Positions 34,185 through 44,717 are shown, counted from the first letter of the stretch. The stretch is DNA of 64,000 nucleotides from Chondrus crispus (GCF_000350225.1 NW_005179239.1:33155-97154), one strand, 5' to 3'. Notes: generated by a model from the letters alone, not told the origin. Numbers and translations: made by a program.

Positions 34185-34830
34185 CCAAGTCGTCCCCTAG
34201 AATCTTGCTCACGCCTCCTCACATCGCTGCGGCTGCCGGCGACTGTGAAGGGAGAATAAAACGAGCCATAGGTTGCATCAAAAGCATTGGGGCCAGCGGA
34301 ACCGGCTCTGACTGCCGTTCGACAGACGTATCCGCGATAGCATTCCCCATACCTTGGTCCACAGAGTTGCCCGATAGGATCGTACTCCCTGAACGGTCAA
34401 GCTTTGCGCTCACGCCGCCTCTCTCCGACCGCGCTTCCGCGGCTGGGTCATGGCCTGGGGCGTAGAGCCTTGGTGTTTGATGCAGAGAAGAGGGGAGGAG
34501 TGTGGCAGGAAGAGGTGGATGTGGCGGTTGCGACATGTACTGCAAGACCTCGGGAATCTGGGTCAATGTGACCGGGTCTGGCGGAAACTGCTGCTTTGGC
34601 GGGAATGGATACGATTCTGTCGTGACGGCGTGCGGTCCTGAATCGTGGGTCTGCGGGATCATAGGGTCCTTCTGCGATAAGAGCGGGGACGCGAGGAAGT
34701 CGGGCTCGCTGCTCTCTGACACCGGAGAGGAGTGCAATACGAGTACAGTGGATGGTGTGAGGGCAAGTGCGATGCAGCCGCAGGTGATAATATCCCGACA
34801 AACGCAAGATGTCTGTCGGACAGCAGTCAT
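34024..34830 (-). pseudogene. bZIP transcription factor, zipper lost, one TGA
   Basis: A minus-strand frame from ATG 34830 encodes a Pro/Ser-rich activation-type region, meets TGA at 34219-34221, and continues in the same frame with a bZIP basic region: [20 protein letters not shown] followed by [12 protein letters not shown] (about 34170-34090). N-R-E-S-A-x-R-S is the DNA-contacting signature. No leucine heptads follow; the frame runs into a stop at about 34024 while clpX takes over in a different frame. CGA-to-TGA would give the internal stop. The gene looks cut at its zipper and joined to a 5'-truncated clpX, either by recombination or by gene capture in the transposon. Confidence 0.7.
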
Positions 34831-35286
34831 TGAAGATGATGACGTGAATTAGTTGAGGCATGTACTCGATTTTTGCCATAAACTTTTGTCTACGCATGCG
34901 AAGTAGAAAACTAGATGCCGTCAACCGGGTAGAAGAAGAATTCCCTCTAAGAAACGTCCACCAACGGTGGGCTGACAGAAGCACTCCCATACTCTTGAAA
35001 TTAACTCGACGGTGACCACTCGCTTCTCCTCGTTTGCGCCGGCACCTCTCACGGCACTGACGCAAAGGTTCAACCACACGAGGGATGACGTGATAATAGA
35101 GCACAAATACGCGCTCCTCTCAGGGACAGCTCACGAGATCTACACAGACGACGTATGGCGGGGATACTGCCGAATGTGCAACTGCCAGATATACAGGCCG
35201 GTGGCGTGCACGTGCCCAGACCCCGGGCGCAGCGAGTGGCACCTGTGCTCCAAGCTGCACTTCATGCTGGACCCATCCACTTCCTT
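34831..35286. other. no firm gene; small Cys-rich plus-strand frame
   Basis: A plus-strand frame at 35012-35347 encodes CRMCNCQIYRPVACTCPDP and CSKLHFML, a possible zinc-binding stretch, but it overlaps the end of the minus-strand gene at 35287 and has no family match that I know. Confidence 0.3.
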
Positions 35287-37014
35287 CTACAAATTTGCGA
35301 ACATATTGTTGCTCATCTCGCGATATGAAGAAAGAGCCTTTTCGTAGCGCTCCTTTGCCACCTCAACAAACGGTGTTTTGGACTCATCCCCGACGGCCAA
35401 CTTCTTCGCCCTTTCCAACGCAATTAATGAGGCCTCGACAATCGCAAACATCGAACTGTTTTCTTCCCACGAATCAATGCGAGCAGCCGCTGCATTCACT
35501 GGAGTTGAATTATTGGCCGCACTCGTCGCCGGGCCTGAAAGCGACGACACCACCTTTCCAATCGATTCCACGTGCTTCTCCATAATGTCTATCACATCTA
35601 CACTGCTCCTCCTCTTCTTTCTAGAATCTGCTACAGCTCTGATACTATCATCTGGACCCCCACTGTCCCTTCCCCCGCTGTCGTAACATTGCCTATCTAT
35701 TCCCCTAACTCCACACTCGTACCCCCCATCCAATATTGATTTCGACGTCATTTCCACAAAATAGGTGTCTTGGTGCGGCGTTCCCATCCTAGGAACAACA
35801 AACAAAATCAAAGCACGTTTAGAGGCAGCATATAAATTTTGACCATTTCGTGGGAGAAAATTAACAAAGCGCTCCGGGTCATTTTGACCAGAGCGCGACC
35901 ACTTGCTCAACGCTGTCCTGAAAAGCGCTTTCGCGTCCCGAAAGTGGTCTTTCAACACATCAGCGCAGCGAAAACAGAGAGGAGATGCGCAGGGGTCAGC
36001 TTCATCGACGTGGCCTTGAAGAGAAAAGGGAAAACAAACCGAATCATCGTTAAACCTTTCTTCTATCTTCCCCCAAAAGCTGTCCCTCGTCTTACCCCCG
36101 TCCAATTCCGCCCTTCTCAATTCCTGACCTAACATAAAAAGCATGCTGCGCGCCACTTCATCGTCTCTCATCAAAACGGCCAACCGAGCAAATTCAGAAA
36201 GTGAAAAGTTTGGCTTAGGGCGTTCTGCTTCACATCCTTCTAGATCTTCTATGCATGCAACAGGATCCTTTCTATTTGCGTTATTAATCGGCCGGTCGTG
36301 CTTGTCGAATTTGTCCCCAATCTTGTACAAATACGCCTTTGCCGTCGAAAAGCAGGGTGTCTCTATCCAATCTTCTCCGCTTTCCGCAAAACTGTCCACA
36401 AAAGACCCCAAATCTTCACAGTTATGGTTTGATTCAAACTTCACGAGTACATCTGCTCCCTTCTTTTCGTAGTACCACAGCAGTATTAAGCAACGAAATA
36501 TCAGCGCCAACTTGTTCCCTCCCAATTTTAAATTCCAGAAAGGGCACACTTCCCTTAACTTCCCTTTCTTTTGTTGGCAGAGATAAGTGTAGACTTTTGA
36601 CATCTTTGTCACTTCTGCCGTTGGATCCCCCAATTCATGGTCGTCGTTAACTTTTCCCGTCGTGTCCTCCTCTTCCAGCGAGCCTGGGCTCGATGGAGGC
36701 GCCCCTCCACATTGACGATTCAAAGGATCAGTTTCTGATTCGGAAAGGGACAGCGGAATACGGCCCCCCGATACGCCTTCAGAAGGTGGAGGGGCGCCCG
36801 AAAATGGGAGGATGTGTGGTTTTGTTGTCGGAGCTAGTGAGGATGGCGTCGAGGGTTGCTTAGATATTCGTGTATTAATCTTCGCAATGCGCGGGGAGCG
36901 GTGCGAAGAATCTCGATCGGTGGCGACCATGGCAAAAGAGGGAGGTGGGAACAGATTGCGCGGGAAGGGGACTGCGGGAGGGGGAATGTTGGGGTGACGG
37001 GAACGGTTTTGCAT
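35287..37014 (-). CDS. SANT/Myb-like accessory protein of the Harbinger element
   Basis: An intact 575-codon frame. The first 130 residues are Pro/Ser-rich. The middle (about 270-430) reads FSLSEFARLAVLMRDDEVAR, then GKTRDSFWGKIEERFNDDS, ADVLKDHFRDAKALFRTALS and WSRSGQNDPERFVNF. Such an FW..I..rFN and W..SGQND pattern is what I associate with the Myb/SANT-like DNA-binding proteins encoded beside Harbinger nucleases, which bring the transposase to the element ends. The C-terminus has a basic stretch (SRKKRRSS) and a helical tail, possibly coiled coil. Position supports the call: it starts 240 bp inside the right inverted repeat and points toward the transposase. Unlike the nuclease it has no stops. 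The family call is by pattern only. Confidence 0.6.
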   Translation of the reverse strand: MQNRSRHPNIPPPAVPFPRNLFPPPSFAMVATDRDSSHRSPRIAKINTRISKQPSTPSSLAPTTKPHILPFSGAPPPSEGVSGGRIPLSLSESETDPLNRQCGGAPPSSPGSLEEEDTTGKVNDDHELGDPTAEVTKMSKVYTYLCQQKKGKLREVCPFWNLKLGGNKLALIFRCLILLWYYEKKGADVLVKFESNHNCEDLGSFVDSFAESGEDWIETPCFSTAKAYLYKIGDKFDKHDRPINNANRKDPVACIEDLEGCEAERPKPNFSLSEFARLAVLMRDDEVARSMLFMLGQELRRAELDGGKTRDSFWGKIEERFNDDSVCFPFSLQGHVDEADPCASPLCFRCADVLKDHFRDAKALFRTALSKWSRSGQNDPERFVNFLPRNGQNLYAASKRALILFVVPRMGTPHQDTYFVEMTSKSILDGGYECGVRGIDRQCYDSGGRDSGGPDDSIRAVADSRKKRRSSVDVIDIMEKHVESIGKVVSSLSGPATSAANNSTPVNAAAARIDSWEENSSMFAIVEASLIALERAKKLAVGDESKTPFVEVAKERYEKALSSYREMSNNMFANL

Positions 37015-37252
37015 TCCCTGTCAACCCACTGTTTGCTTGCACTACAAAACTTTTGGGCATGTGAAGCGCAAAGGAAATAGTCCGCCAAATCGTAAGATCG
37101 TAAGTGTGCAATCAGTCAAACCAGCCAATAGGACTTCGACAACTGTCCCAAAGGCGTAAGCTACACCAATGCCGCCTGTAAGAGGTAACTTCTTCGAAGT
37201 TAATAAATAATAAACTACCAGAACCAATCAAACCAGAGCAAGTGTTTTTTTT

Positions 37253-37303
37253 CGGGCAAGCACGGGCAAGCACGGGCAAACAAGCGCTTGTTAAGACACA
37301 CCC
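37253..37303 (-). repeat. right terminal inverted repeat
   Basis: Reverse complement of 27929-27979 with one A/G difference at position 16 of the repeat. Followed by TCA. Confidence 0.88.
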
Positions 37304-37321
37304 TCAGCACCGTCTCACCTC

Positions 37322-39760
37322 GAAGGTATGCCGCACGCGCTCGAAAACCCCACAGTTTCATTCGCGCCCTGTCAAATCTCACCGCCCCCCTTCCGTCCCC
37401 CTCTCGCTCCTCCTCCACCAGAGCGGCGCCATGCGAAGCGTGCGGAGGAGGTGCGCCGTTCAAGCCTCTCGACGAACGAGCCCACACCAATCCTCGAATA
37501 CTCCGACATCTTAGGGAGTACCACAGGAATGGGGCAAGGAGCCGACGCGAAATTATCGCAGGCGATGATTCTGATGAAGACATGATCACATCGGTCCCGC
37601 CATTTTTGGCCACGCGCAGGCGCCCATCAGATCGGTCCTCTCTAACACTCGTTTCCGCATCTTCTGTTGATCCTCGCTTCGTGAGGCTCGGTACGTACGC
37701 CTCTGTAGCGGGAGATAGAGAAATATTAGAGAAGGGCAAGCAAGAAGTGAACCGCTGTCACCATCGTATCCTACAAGCAAGCGCGGCCGTCGATAATCGC
37801 GCGATCGTCGAGTCGATCTGCATCGATTCTCGCCCGAGTCTTGGGGCCGTCGAGCCGACAGGGTCAGGCACGGGTGATATGTTCAGGCTGTCGATAAGAG
37901 CCGAACATAATTTTGCGTCGATATATGTGAAACTTGATTCTCAGGGGAGTGATGGATTACCGGAGACGTTTGAGTCTCGTCCAAAAGTGACAGTTCAACG
38001 GAGGGATAGGAACAAGCATGCGGGTGCGACAGCAGTGGGGCAGGGCGGAGTCGAGAAGACATGCCCTTTACGAACGATAGCGCACGACGTTGAGATTAAG
38101 GAGGAATTTAGGGGGAGGAGTGTACTTCATGTCGTTGGGGAGAGACGGAAACGTTGGACGGCTGATTGAAGAAGTGTTTGATTGTGGTAGCGTCCGGTGG
38201 CAACCAGAAGGCTGCAAAACTGCAAGAGCAGAGCGAGTTTGGAAGGGTGTTGGCGATAGTACAGGTATGGTTCTGCAGTCATGTGTGTCTGTTTATCATT
38301 AATGATATGTGGGTGGTGAATGATATAGAAGCGAAAATCCCGAAAAAGTTGTTTGTTCTAGCTGTCACTGCAGGGGCAGCCGGGAAAGGAGGAGCAGGCT
38401 GCAGTACTCCATGAGGGACAAGGAGCTGCGTCAGACTGGGGAGCGGGCTGCTTCCGAACCGAGGGAGAAGGTAGGAAAAGAAGCACTTGACATGGTTGTG
38501 CACGCGAGTGAAACAAATCGAGAGGAGTGGATGGAGCGAATTGGATGATGAGAGATGGAAGGAGGCCGTGAGTGAAATACTGGACATGTGTAGCGGGTTG
38601 CCGCTTGCCCCTAACGTGGCGGGAACGAGTGTGCGGGACATGAGAGAAGAATGGGACAAAGAAGTCAGACACGTGGGAGCGTACCTTTCGAGGATGAAGA
38701 GGTGTAACACGATTCGCAGGGAGAGTCTGAAGGACTATTTGTCGTTGCATAGGATATTGAATACATCACTAGATATCCTGGAGTTCGATGTGGGAAGCAG
38801 TGGGGGGACGGCTGGTGATTTTTCGTTTCGAAGAATACATCGGAGTCTGTGCGTTCCAGTTAACGTTCCGCACCGCCCACATCCCGCCCAACCCGCCCAA
38901 CTCGTGCTGGAAACCGGATCGGGAGCGCAACACACCCGATGGAAAGTGTTGGATTAGTAGAGCTGCAGTATGTGAAGGGTTGTGGTAGGTTGCGGGTGCA
39001 CGATCTGACGCACGATTTCGGGGGGCAAAAAGCGAGGAAGGAGGGTGGAGAAGAATGGTGTAAGAAGATGGCGGATGTATGCAGCGCAGGAGGAGGGCTG
39101 CTTGCAATGAGTGAGGGCCAATACGGAGAGGGCAAGAGCGCATAGGAGGAGCATGTTTTCGAGAACCTATATCGTGTTCTGAAATAGGGTGGGTGTGTAG
39201 AGAAGTTGAAGTGACTAGTGTTGAGTGCGCGATGGGTGAAGACGGTGATACGGAGAGGCGGGGTTTGGCAATACCAGGAAGCTGTGAAGGGACTGAGAAG
39301 AGACTTGAAGCGGAAATGAGGAAGCCGGAAGGTGAGAATGGGATGGGTAGACGACGCTACAGTGGATGCAATGGCTATGATGATGCCGGCTGCATGACTG
39401 AGTGCACCGCTTTGTAGTGAAGGCAGTGCCGGGATTTACTTTCAACTATACGGGCGAGTGACGCACAAGGCACGAGATTCAGATTATGTGCGAAAGATCC
39501 TGGAGGAAATGGACTGGAGAAAACCCGAGCGTGACGACAGCCAACTGCGCAACTTTCTGTGAGAGGAAGAGGTATGTTGTTGTCGGATACGAAGACGTGA
39601 CGATAAGGCTGTGGAGTACATCGGAGAGGAAAGTATTTAGAAGTTTCTGCGGTCATAGGTCGGGAGTGGGTTGCGTTGCGTGAGTTGGGAAGGAAGACAT
39701 GTGGTATTTAGAACTGGAGACAGGAGCGTGCGGGTGTAGGACGTGGAGATGGGAGCACAA
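37322..39760 (+). pseudogene. NB-ARC ATPase with WD40 repeats, multiply broken
   Basis: NB-ARC landmarks occur in order but in changing frames. P-loop AVGQGGVEKTC is at 38032-38064, with Glu (GAG, 38053-38055) where Gly is required. Then come GGVYFMSLGRDGNVGRLIEE (38114 onward), IVVASGGNQKAA, a Walker-B-like CLFIINDMW (about 38284-38310), SEILDMCSGLPLAPNVAG with GLPLA at 38595-38609, and a winged-helix HDLTHDF near 39000. A WD40 blade follows (VVVGYEDVTIRLWSTSERK, about 39570-39630). An upstream CEACGG...H...H motif may be a zinc finger. Such proteins are Apaf-1/NLR-like signalling switches. At least four frame changes and the P-loop change make it non-functional. The Harbinger unit ends immediately upstream and may have displaced its promoter. 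Confidence 0.75.
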
Positions 39761-40014
39761 GTCGCGGAGGCATTAGTTGGATACGAGCTATCCAAATCAT
39801 CAGCGTGGCCATCACAGAACTTTGTCTCGATTTCGTCATGAGCGGCTTGGCGAACTGTGGCGCTGTCGGCATACTTTGGCATGTTGAAGAGAGAAGGGGT
39901 TGGAGTGAGGGAGGAGAGGAGGAAACGGTTGCAGGAGAGGAAGGCAATCTGCACGAACGCGACGATCAACAATGAAGGTTTTCGAGATATATGCACTTGG
40001 TTGTACTGGAACTA
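39761..40014. other. no supported gene
   Basis: Contains ATGAAGGTTTTCGAGA (about 39972), which recurs at the start of the kinase-like gene (40796), on the far side of the MITE. Confidence 0.4.
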
Positions 40015-40560
40015 CAGAGTAAAGTCTCGATAAGCTGCGTACCGGATAAGTTGAACTGTCTCGGTACCGTGAACCGAAGGACTATGAGGGAGGCGCCACC
40101 CCGCTTTTTTGGCCCAGAATCGACGTTTTTGTATTTCTAAGGTGAATCAGACTCTATAGAACGAACTACGCGATACCATGAACATAAAAAATATGAAAAA
40201 CCCAGAGTTCACTTTATCGAGGCCGAAATGCGCATTAGAAACGAACCATCAACGAATACAGAAGCTATCAATACGTCCTTGCTTCAGATTCATACGTTGA
40301 AATCTCCGTACGCGGCTGAATGAAAAGAAAGGGAGGCTGAATCACAACGGGAAGAGCTCTGGATGTCCGATTGCGCCCGTCGACGTCGCCCGTCGATACA
40401 CAGTGTCAGAGGAAGTGACGTTATGTGCCTTGCTGTACCTGTACAACGGCTACACGTGTACATGAGCAGTTCCGCCACTGTGAACTGGCCCGGTAAGGCG
40501 AACTCAGTAGGTTGCTCGGAAGCGCCACATTTCGGTTCACCATATCGAGACTTTACTCTG
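40015..40560. mobile_element. 546-bp pogo/Tigger-type MITE
   Basis: Perfect 18-bp inverted ends, CAGAGTAAAGTCTCGATA at 40015-40032 and its reverse complement at 40543-40560, are flanked by TA on both sides (40013-40014, 40561-40562). CAG ends, the AGTCTCGATA core and TA duplications are typical of pogo-like Tc1/mariner elements. Inner GTGAACCGA blocks are also inverted. There is no transposase inside, so it is non-autonomous. Confidence 0.85.
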
Positions 40561-40795
40561 TAGCTTAAATTGCATTGGCATCTGAGCTGCAAGATGCGGA
40601 AATTCATATCCTCTACGAAAAAAACTGAATCCTGCGGATGAAAATAAATTATTTCATTGTTACCAGAAATTGCAGCACAGATTCGTGTTCTTGTTGACAT
40701 TTCCCCTTCTAATGCTCTTAATTATGCTCTAAAACCCCTAATCCCCTTTGTCACTGCGGGTCATTGACAATCAGCAGGCACCAGCAGGCACTACT

Positions 40796-41668
40796 ATGAA
40801 GGTTTTCGAGAGCGCGATACACAGTCAGGCCGTGTTCGGGCAGGACGGATCCTGGAGACGCAATCTCTTTGGGCTGAATATTGTGTTTGGAGAGGAAGAC
40901 AATGTTGAAGAGGTTTACTACGCATCGGTGCCATATCAATCTTTTGGGTTCACCGAGAAGGATGAAGAACGCCTCATGCCCGATGACATGAGAGCGAGGC
41001 TTGACATGATCAACCTTGAGAAAATGAAGGAGAGCGCCGGGCGGCACATATCCAAGGACTTGTTTCCCGAATTTGATCGTGAGCGCTTTACTGAGGGTTC
41101 GTTGGAGCCCTCGGAGAGTGTGTTTCTCAAGAAAACGTCCCTGGTTGTTTCCGTCCCTGAACACATCGAGGAGTTGAAAACGGTGAAGGAAGACTATCTG
41201 GTGGAAGCTCGAGCTTGTGAGGTGCTGCGACAATCTCCCCATCCCAACATCGCGAAGTTTTTCGGTTGCCGTGTGCAAGGGAATCGAATCACTGGCTTCT
41301 TCTATGAGCGGTGCGTAGAGTTCATGGGGCCACGTCAACCAGTGAACGTCAAGAAGATCATAGAAGATATACGCAAGGGCATTAAGCACTTGCACAGCTT
41401 GGGCTACTGTCACAATGACATATGCCCCTTCAATATCTTGATAAAGAAAGACGGCACGGCTGCCATCATCGACTTCGACGCGTGTCGCCCTGTGGGTGAG
41501 ACGTTGACGAAAATAGGAACGGACGGTTTCTTCGATGACGATGCAGCCGCAGCATCCAAAGTGGGCGCAGTCTCCGCTTTCGAGAACGACTGGTACGGGC
41601 TGAGGAAAACGGAGGAGTGGTTAATCGAGTGGAACAAGAAGGTAACTCGCAAGCAGATATGTGAGTAA
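40796..41668 (+). CDS. protein-kinase-like protein
   Basis: ATG 40796 opens an intact 290-codon frame. A protein-kinase C-lobe is visible: YLVEARACEVLRQSPHPNIA (134-153; Glu as in helix C), GIKHLHSLGYCHNDICPFNI with the catalytic loop HNDICPFNIL (206-215; HND replaces HRD, with Asp and Asn kept), and IIDFDAC (DFD for DFG, 226-228). Then comes an acidic segment and WYGLRKTEEWL. The N-lobe is divergent, with no clear Gly-rich loop. The protein is therefore a small atypical kinase, or a pseudokinase, of the kind common in fungi and algae; substrates are unknown. Start choice: the frame extends a little upstream without ATG, and this ATG is the first. Confidence 0.7.
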   Translation: MKVFESAIHSQAVFGQDGSWRRNLFGLNIVFGEEDNVEEVYYASVPYQSFGFTEKDEERLMPDDMRARLDMINLEKMKESAGRHISKDLFPEFDRERFTEGSLEPSESVFLKKTSLVVSVPEHIEELKTVKEDYLVEARACEVLRQSPHPNIAKFFGCRVQGNRITGFFYERCVEFMGPRQPVNVKKIIEDIRKGIKHLHSLGYCHNDICPFNILIKKDGTAAIIDFDACRPVGETLTKIGTDGFFDDDAAAASKVGAVSAFENDWYGLRKTEEWLIEWNKKVTRKQICE

Positions 41669-43018
41669 AGCACGGAGCACGTTAGTCACAAAGGATCACT
41701 TATCGAGAGCCTCTAGTCCTATCTTAACTAGTTTGTAGACCTCAGCAAAACTACAACTTCAACACAATACGACGGAATTCATCCGGCAGCCATGCGCTGT
41801 AGGTTTCAAGTTCACATCTGAGGAAGAACCGGATCCATCCTGGACGCGTTCCTTGACTTCGCCAACCTTGGCGTCGACCTCTTGGCCCCGGAAAGGGCAT
41901 TGTGCTCTACCGCACGGGGTTTTCAGCTTGTATGTGCGGATAATGGTACTTCTGCTTTGCCTTGTCGTGCGTCGGAGAACGCACCCACACGGCGGAGCCT
42001 CAAGTAGAAAAGGATTATCAATGAGAGGCATTTCGAATGAAGGTTTCCGAAGCGGGAGCAGGGGGATAAATGGGGAACTTCAAGACACGGAACCGGGAGA
42101 AGAGGGTCGGGACACAGGGATGAGGACGAGGATGGGAGGGAGGCTAGGGTCGCGACCGGGAACGGAAAGGGGTGCGGGACTAAACAGAGATGCAGAAACG
42201 AGCCACACGAGCAGTTGCGGAATGTCTCGGGCGTTCGGAATGGTCGAACGACATCGGAGAGTGGAACGAATGTGTGCTACGCGTTTTAATTGGCTGTTTC
42301 TATTTTTAATTCGGCCGTCGTCGTCCGCCTGTGCCGCACGGGCCGTGCGGCGCGCGAATGATCACAAGCGGCTCCTTGGAAAACTTCCTATCGCATGCGT
42401 CTCGTCGCGCTGAGGAGCTCGGTGTTGAGGAAGTCGGGCTGCGGCGTGCAAGCGTGGTTGTCTGAATTGCTGGTGTGTGCGTTGTACAGTACGCATCTTC
42501 AGTGCGCATGTAGCGATGCGTGATCTACCCAGGTTCATCAGACGGTGGCTTCCCCACCCCCCTCCGGTGGCTGATTCCCCTTCATTTATACCGATCTTCG
42601 GCACAGCCCAAGGGTCGCCGACGCGCCAAGCCACCATCAACATCTCCAATATCCTCATGTTTTGTATTCCACCAGCGAATCGAATCGGCACCGCGCCGAC
42701 TGCTATCTTATCTACAACCTCCTTGTTGCCCTTGATGTCAACTTGGAACTTCGGCTTAGCTTCTCTTAATCGTTCCCGAGTAGTCGTCTGTTGCACTGTC
42801 TGATATTGCCATTGGAAGCATTTTCTTTTGACCTGGTCCTAGTAAGCTGTTAGTTTGGCTTTATATTTGCTAGTGCCTGATGAGGCGATGACTTCGATGG
42901 GGCTGTGTAAGTCGCCCTGAACGATTGTACTTCATCTTCTTGACTATTGAATACGTGAAAACCCCAATCTATAAACTATATACAATGACCCTCCCATGCA
43001 GTTGGACTCGGAGGTTGA
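41669..43018. other. no firmly supported gene
   Basis: A plus-strand frame (41853-42413) is Arg/Gly/Ser-rich, and a minus-strand frame (42362-42796) reads FQVDIKGNKEVVDKIAVGAV and IRFAGGIQNMRILEMLMVAW. The second looks more protein-like, but neither has a motif that I recognise. Confidence 0.3.
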
Positions 43019-43717
43019 TCATATGAAACTTACGCTGTCAAGGATCACAGCATCCCGGTAGAGTATTTGCCGGTCACCGCGCAACACCAGGAGCGGGTAT
43101 ATGGGGAGGCAATACAAGAGGAGCTCGCCGCAGCGGTCGGCTGGGAAGCCCAGAACAAATGCGTCCCTTGGCCGGTGGCAGGAGGCTACGCTCCCGATGG
43201 CCACATCACTGAAGGCGAAGGTGGAAGCCTACAGGGCAACGAAAATGGAGTATCACATCTATTTGGATCGATGACGTTGCACGCGAATGTGATGAGGACG
43301 CAGGAGATGCAGGGTGAGCATGAGGGCACGCTGGGCGATAGATATGAAGACCAAGTGTGTTCACCAGCACTCCCATTGTCGATGAGCACGGAGAGCGACG
43401 AAGTGCTGGCGGCAATCGCTTGCGGGATGGAGGGTGCTTCGCACATGACGGATGCGCCATCTCCCCTACCGTCGGCGTCGGAGCCGATGGCAGCGGGGTT
43501 GCAGCGGTGTCTACAGAGCATCGCTGGACGAATTGCATCACAGGAACTGATGCTGCACCGCCTGAACGAGGTGCAGTTTCAACTACTCGCCGACGGGAAC
43601 ATTGGAGATGCGGAGTCACAGGCGCGCCGGGAGATTGCGGGGCTGAGGGACTACGGTCGTGATACGATAGAAGTGATGAGGGGGTTTGCTACAGCTCTGC
43701 TTGGCGGAAGGGAGTGA
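43019..43717 (+). CDS. unknown acidic protein, possibly a 3' exon
   Basis: The frame is open from 43019, right after a TGA, to a TGA at 43715-43717; the first ATG is doubtful (about 43157 or later), so an upstream exon may be missing. The C-terminal third looks like a genuine helical protein (LQRCLQSIAGRIASQELMLH, EVQFQLLADGNIGDAESQAR, TIEVMRGFATALLGG). The middle is Gly/Ser/Glu-rich. I do not recognise the family. Confidence 0.4.
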   Translation, partial: SYETYAVKDHSIPVEYLPVTAQHQERVYGEAIQEELAAAVGWEAQNKCVPWPVAGGYAPDGHITEGEGGSLQGNENGVSHLFGSMTLHANVMRTQEMQGEHEGTLGDRYEDQVCSPALPLSMSTESDEVLAAIACGMEGASHMTDAPSPLPSASEPMAAGLQRCLQSIAGRIASQELMLHRLNEVQFQLLADGNIGDAESQARREIAGLRDYGRDTIEVMRGFATALLGGRE

Positions 43718-44471
43718 GACGTGGGACCAAGGTTGGAGGAAAAGGCTTTAGTTGTATGTAATGCGTGCTCATCGTGTGTTTGTCGTTCAGTAAATTTTTT
43801 TTGCGTGTTTCAAAGTGTGCGAAACGGGTGGTGTCGGTAGAGTTTGAAGCGAGAGTGCAGATGCGGCTGTCGCCGCGCTACAGTACGAGCGAGATGGAAG
43901 GGTTCGTTTCGACCTGAACAGGTGGCGTTCACGCCACCTGCATAGGGCATCGCGAATGGGACATGGGCAACCTATCATTCGTAAGGCATGTGTGCGGGCA
44001 GCGAGCGGGACGCTGTATCGAGGGACGAGGGAGAAAGGAAAGGGTGGAAGAGGGACGGACGTGGGAGAAGAGTGTCTGAAGAGTGTCTGAAGAGTGTCAC
44101 GGGCGACTCATTGGCATGTTGGCTTGAATGTTTGAAGGTCATTGCAAGAGCGGATGCGAGATTTCAACGTCACAGGAGTGATGGAAAAACTTGGACAAAG
44201 ACGAGAAGAACGATAGAACGATACTGGTACAGTTGCATACGGCCGATCATAAGGCCAAAAGCCTCCCAGTGCTCCGTACAGGAGGTTTCGACGGCTAGGT
44301 ACAAAAAATCGCTGACGCGTCTCTCATCTTGTCAGACCTCGAATAATTGAACAACTGAAGGGGGTTGCCCTACATTTTGGACAACGCCAAAATAGCTCGG
44401 ATATGCAAATTATTTGAAAACAACCGTATGGGGGAGGTGGGGGGGCGCAGCGGCCGCGAGGAAGGGCGCGG
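43718..44471. other. no supported gene
   Basis: GAAGAGTGTCT is tandemly repeated at about 44068-44098. A hairpin AGGTGGCGTTC/ACGCCACCT lies at 43920-43941. Confidence 0.4.
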
Positions 44472-44717
44472 CTCTACAGCGCTGGGAGGGGCCAGCTGTG
44501 GACGCGGAGTCGTGCGGTGTGACGCACGCGTGTCGATGGCGCGAGCGCGTGCCATAGACTCACGGTGCAGCGGGCGTCACGGGGTGGGGCGCGACTCTAC
44601 AGCGCTGGGAGGGGCCGGCTGTGGACGCGGAGTCGTGCGGTGTGACGCGCACGTGTAGACAGCACGAGCGCGAGTCATAGGCTCACGGCGCAACGGGCGT
44701 CACGGGGTGGGGCGCGA
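44472..44717. repeat. 123-bp tandem duplication, GC-rich
   Basis: Copy 1 is 44472-44594 and copy 2 is 44595-44717. Each starts CTCTACAGCGCTGGGAGGGG and ends GTCACGGGGTGGGGCGCGA. Differences are mainly transitions. Confidence 0.92.

Larger units (their letters stand above)
27929..37303. mobile_element. 9.4-kb PIF/Harbinger-type transposon with host-gene cargo
   Basis: The ends are 51-bp inverted repeats (27929-27979 and 37253-37303) that begin GGGTGTGTCTTAAC and differ at one base. The three bases outside each end are TCA (27926-27928 and 37304-37306), fitting the 3-bp target duplications of PIF/Harbinger. A HARBI1-like nuclease gene lies 0.6 kb inside the left end and a SANT-like accessory gene 0.24 kb inside the right end, pointing inward, which is the two-gene make-up of autonomous Harbinger elements. 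Between them lie clpX, a broken bZIP gene and GC-rich unknown sequence. Alternative: two independent insertions sharing one end each, which the nearly identical ends and matching TCA make less likely. Confidence 0.75.
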
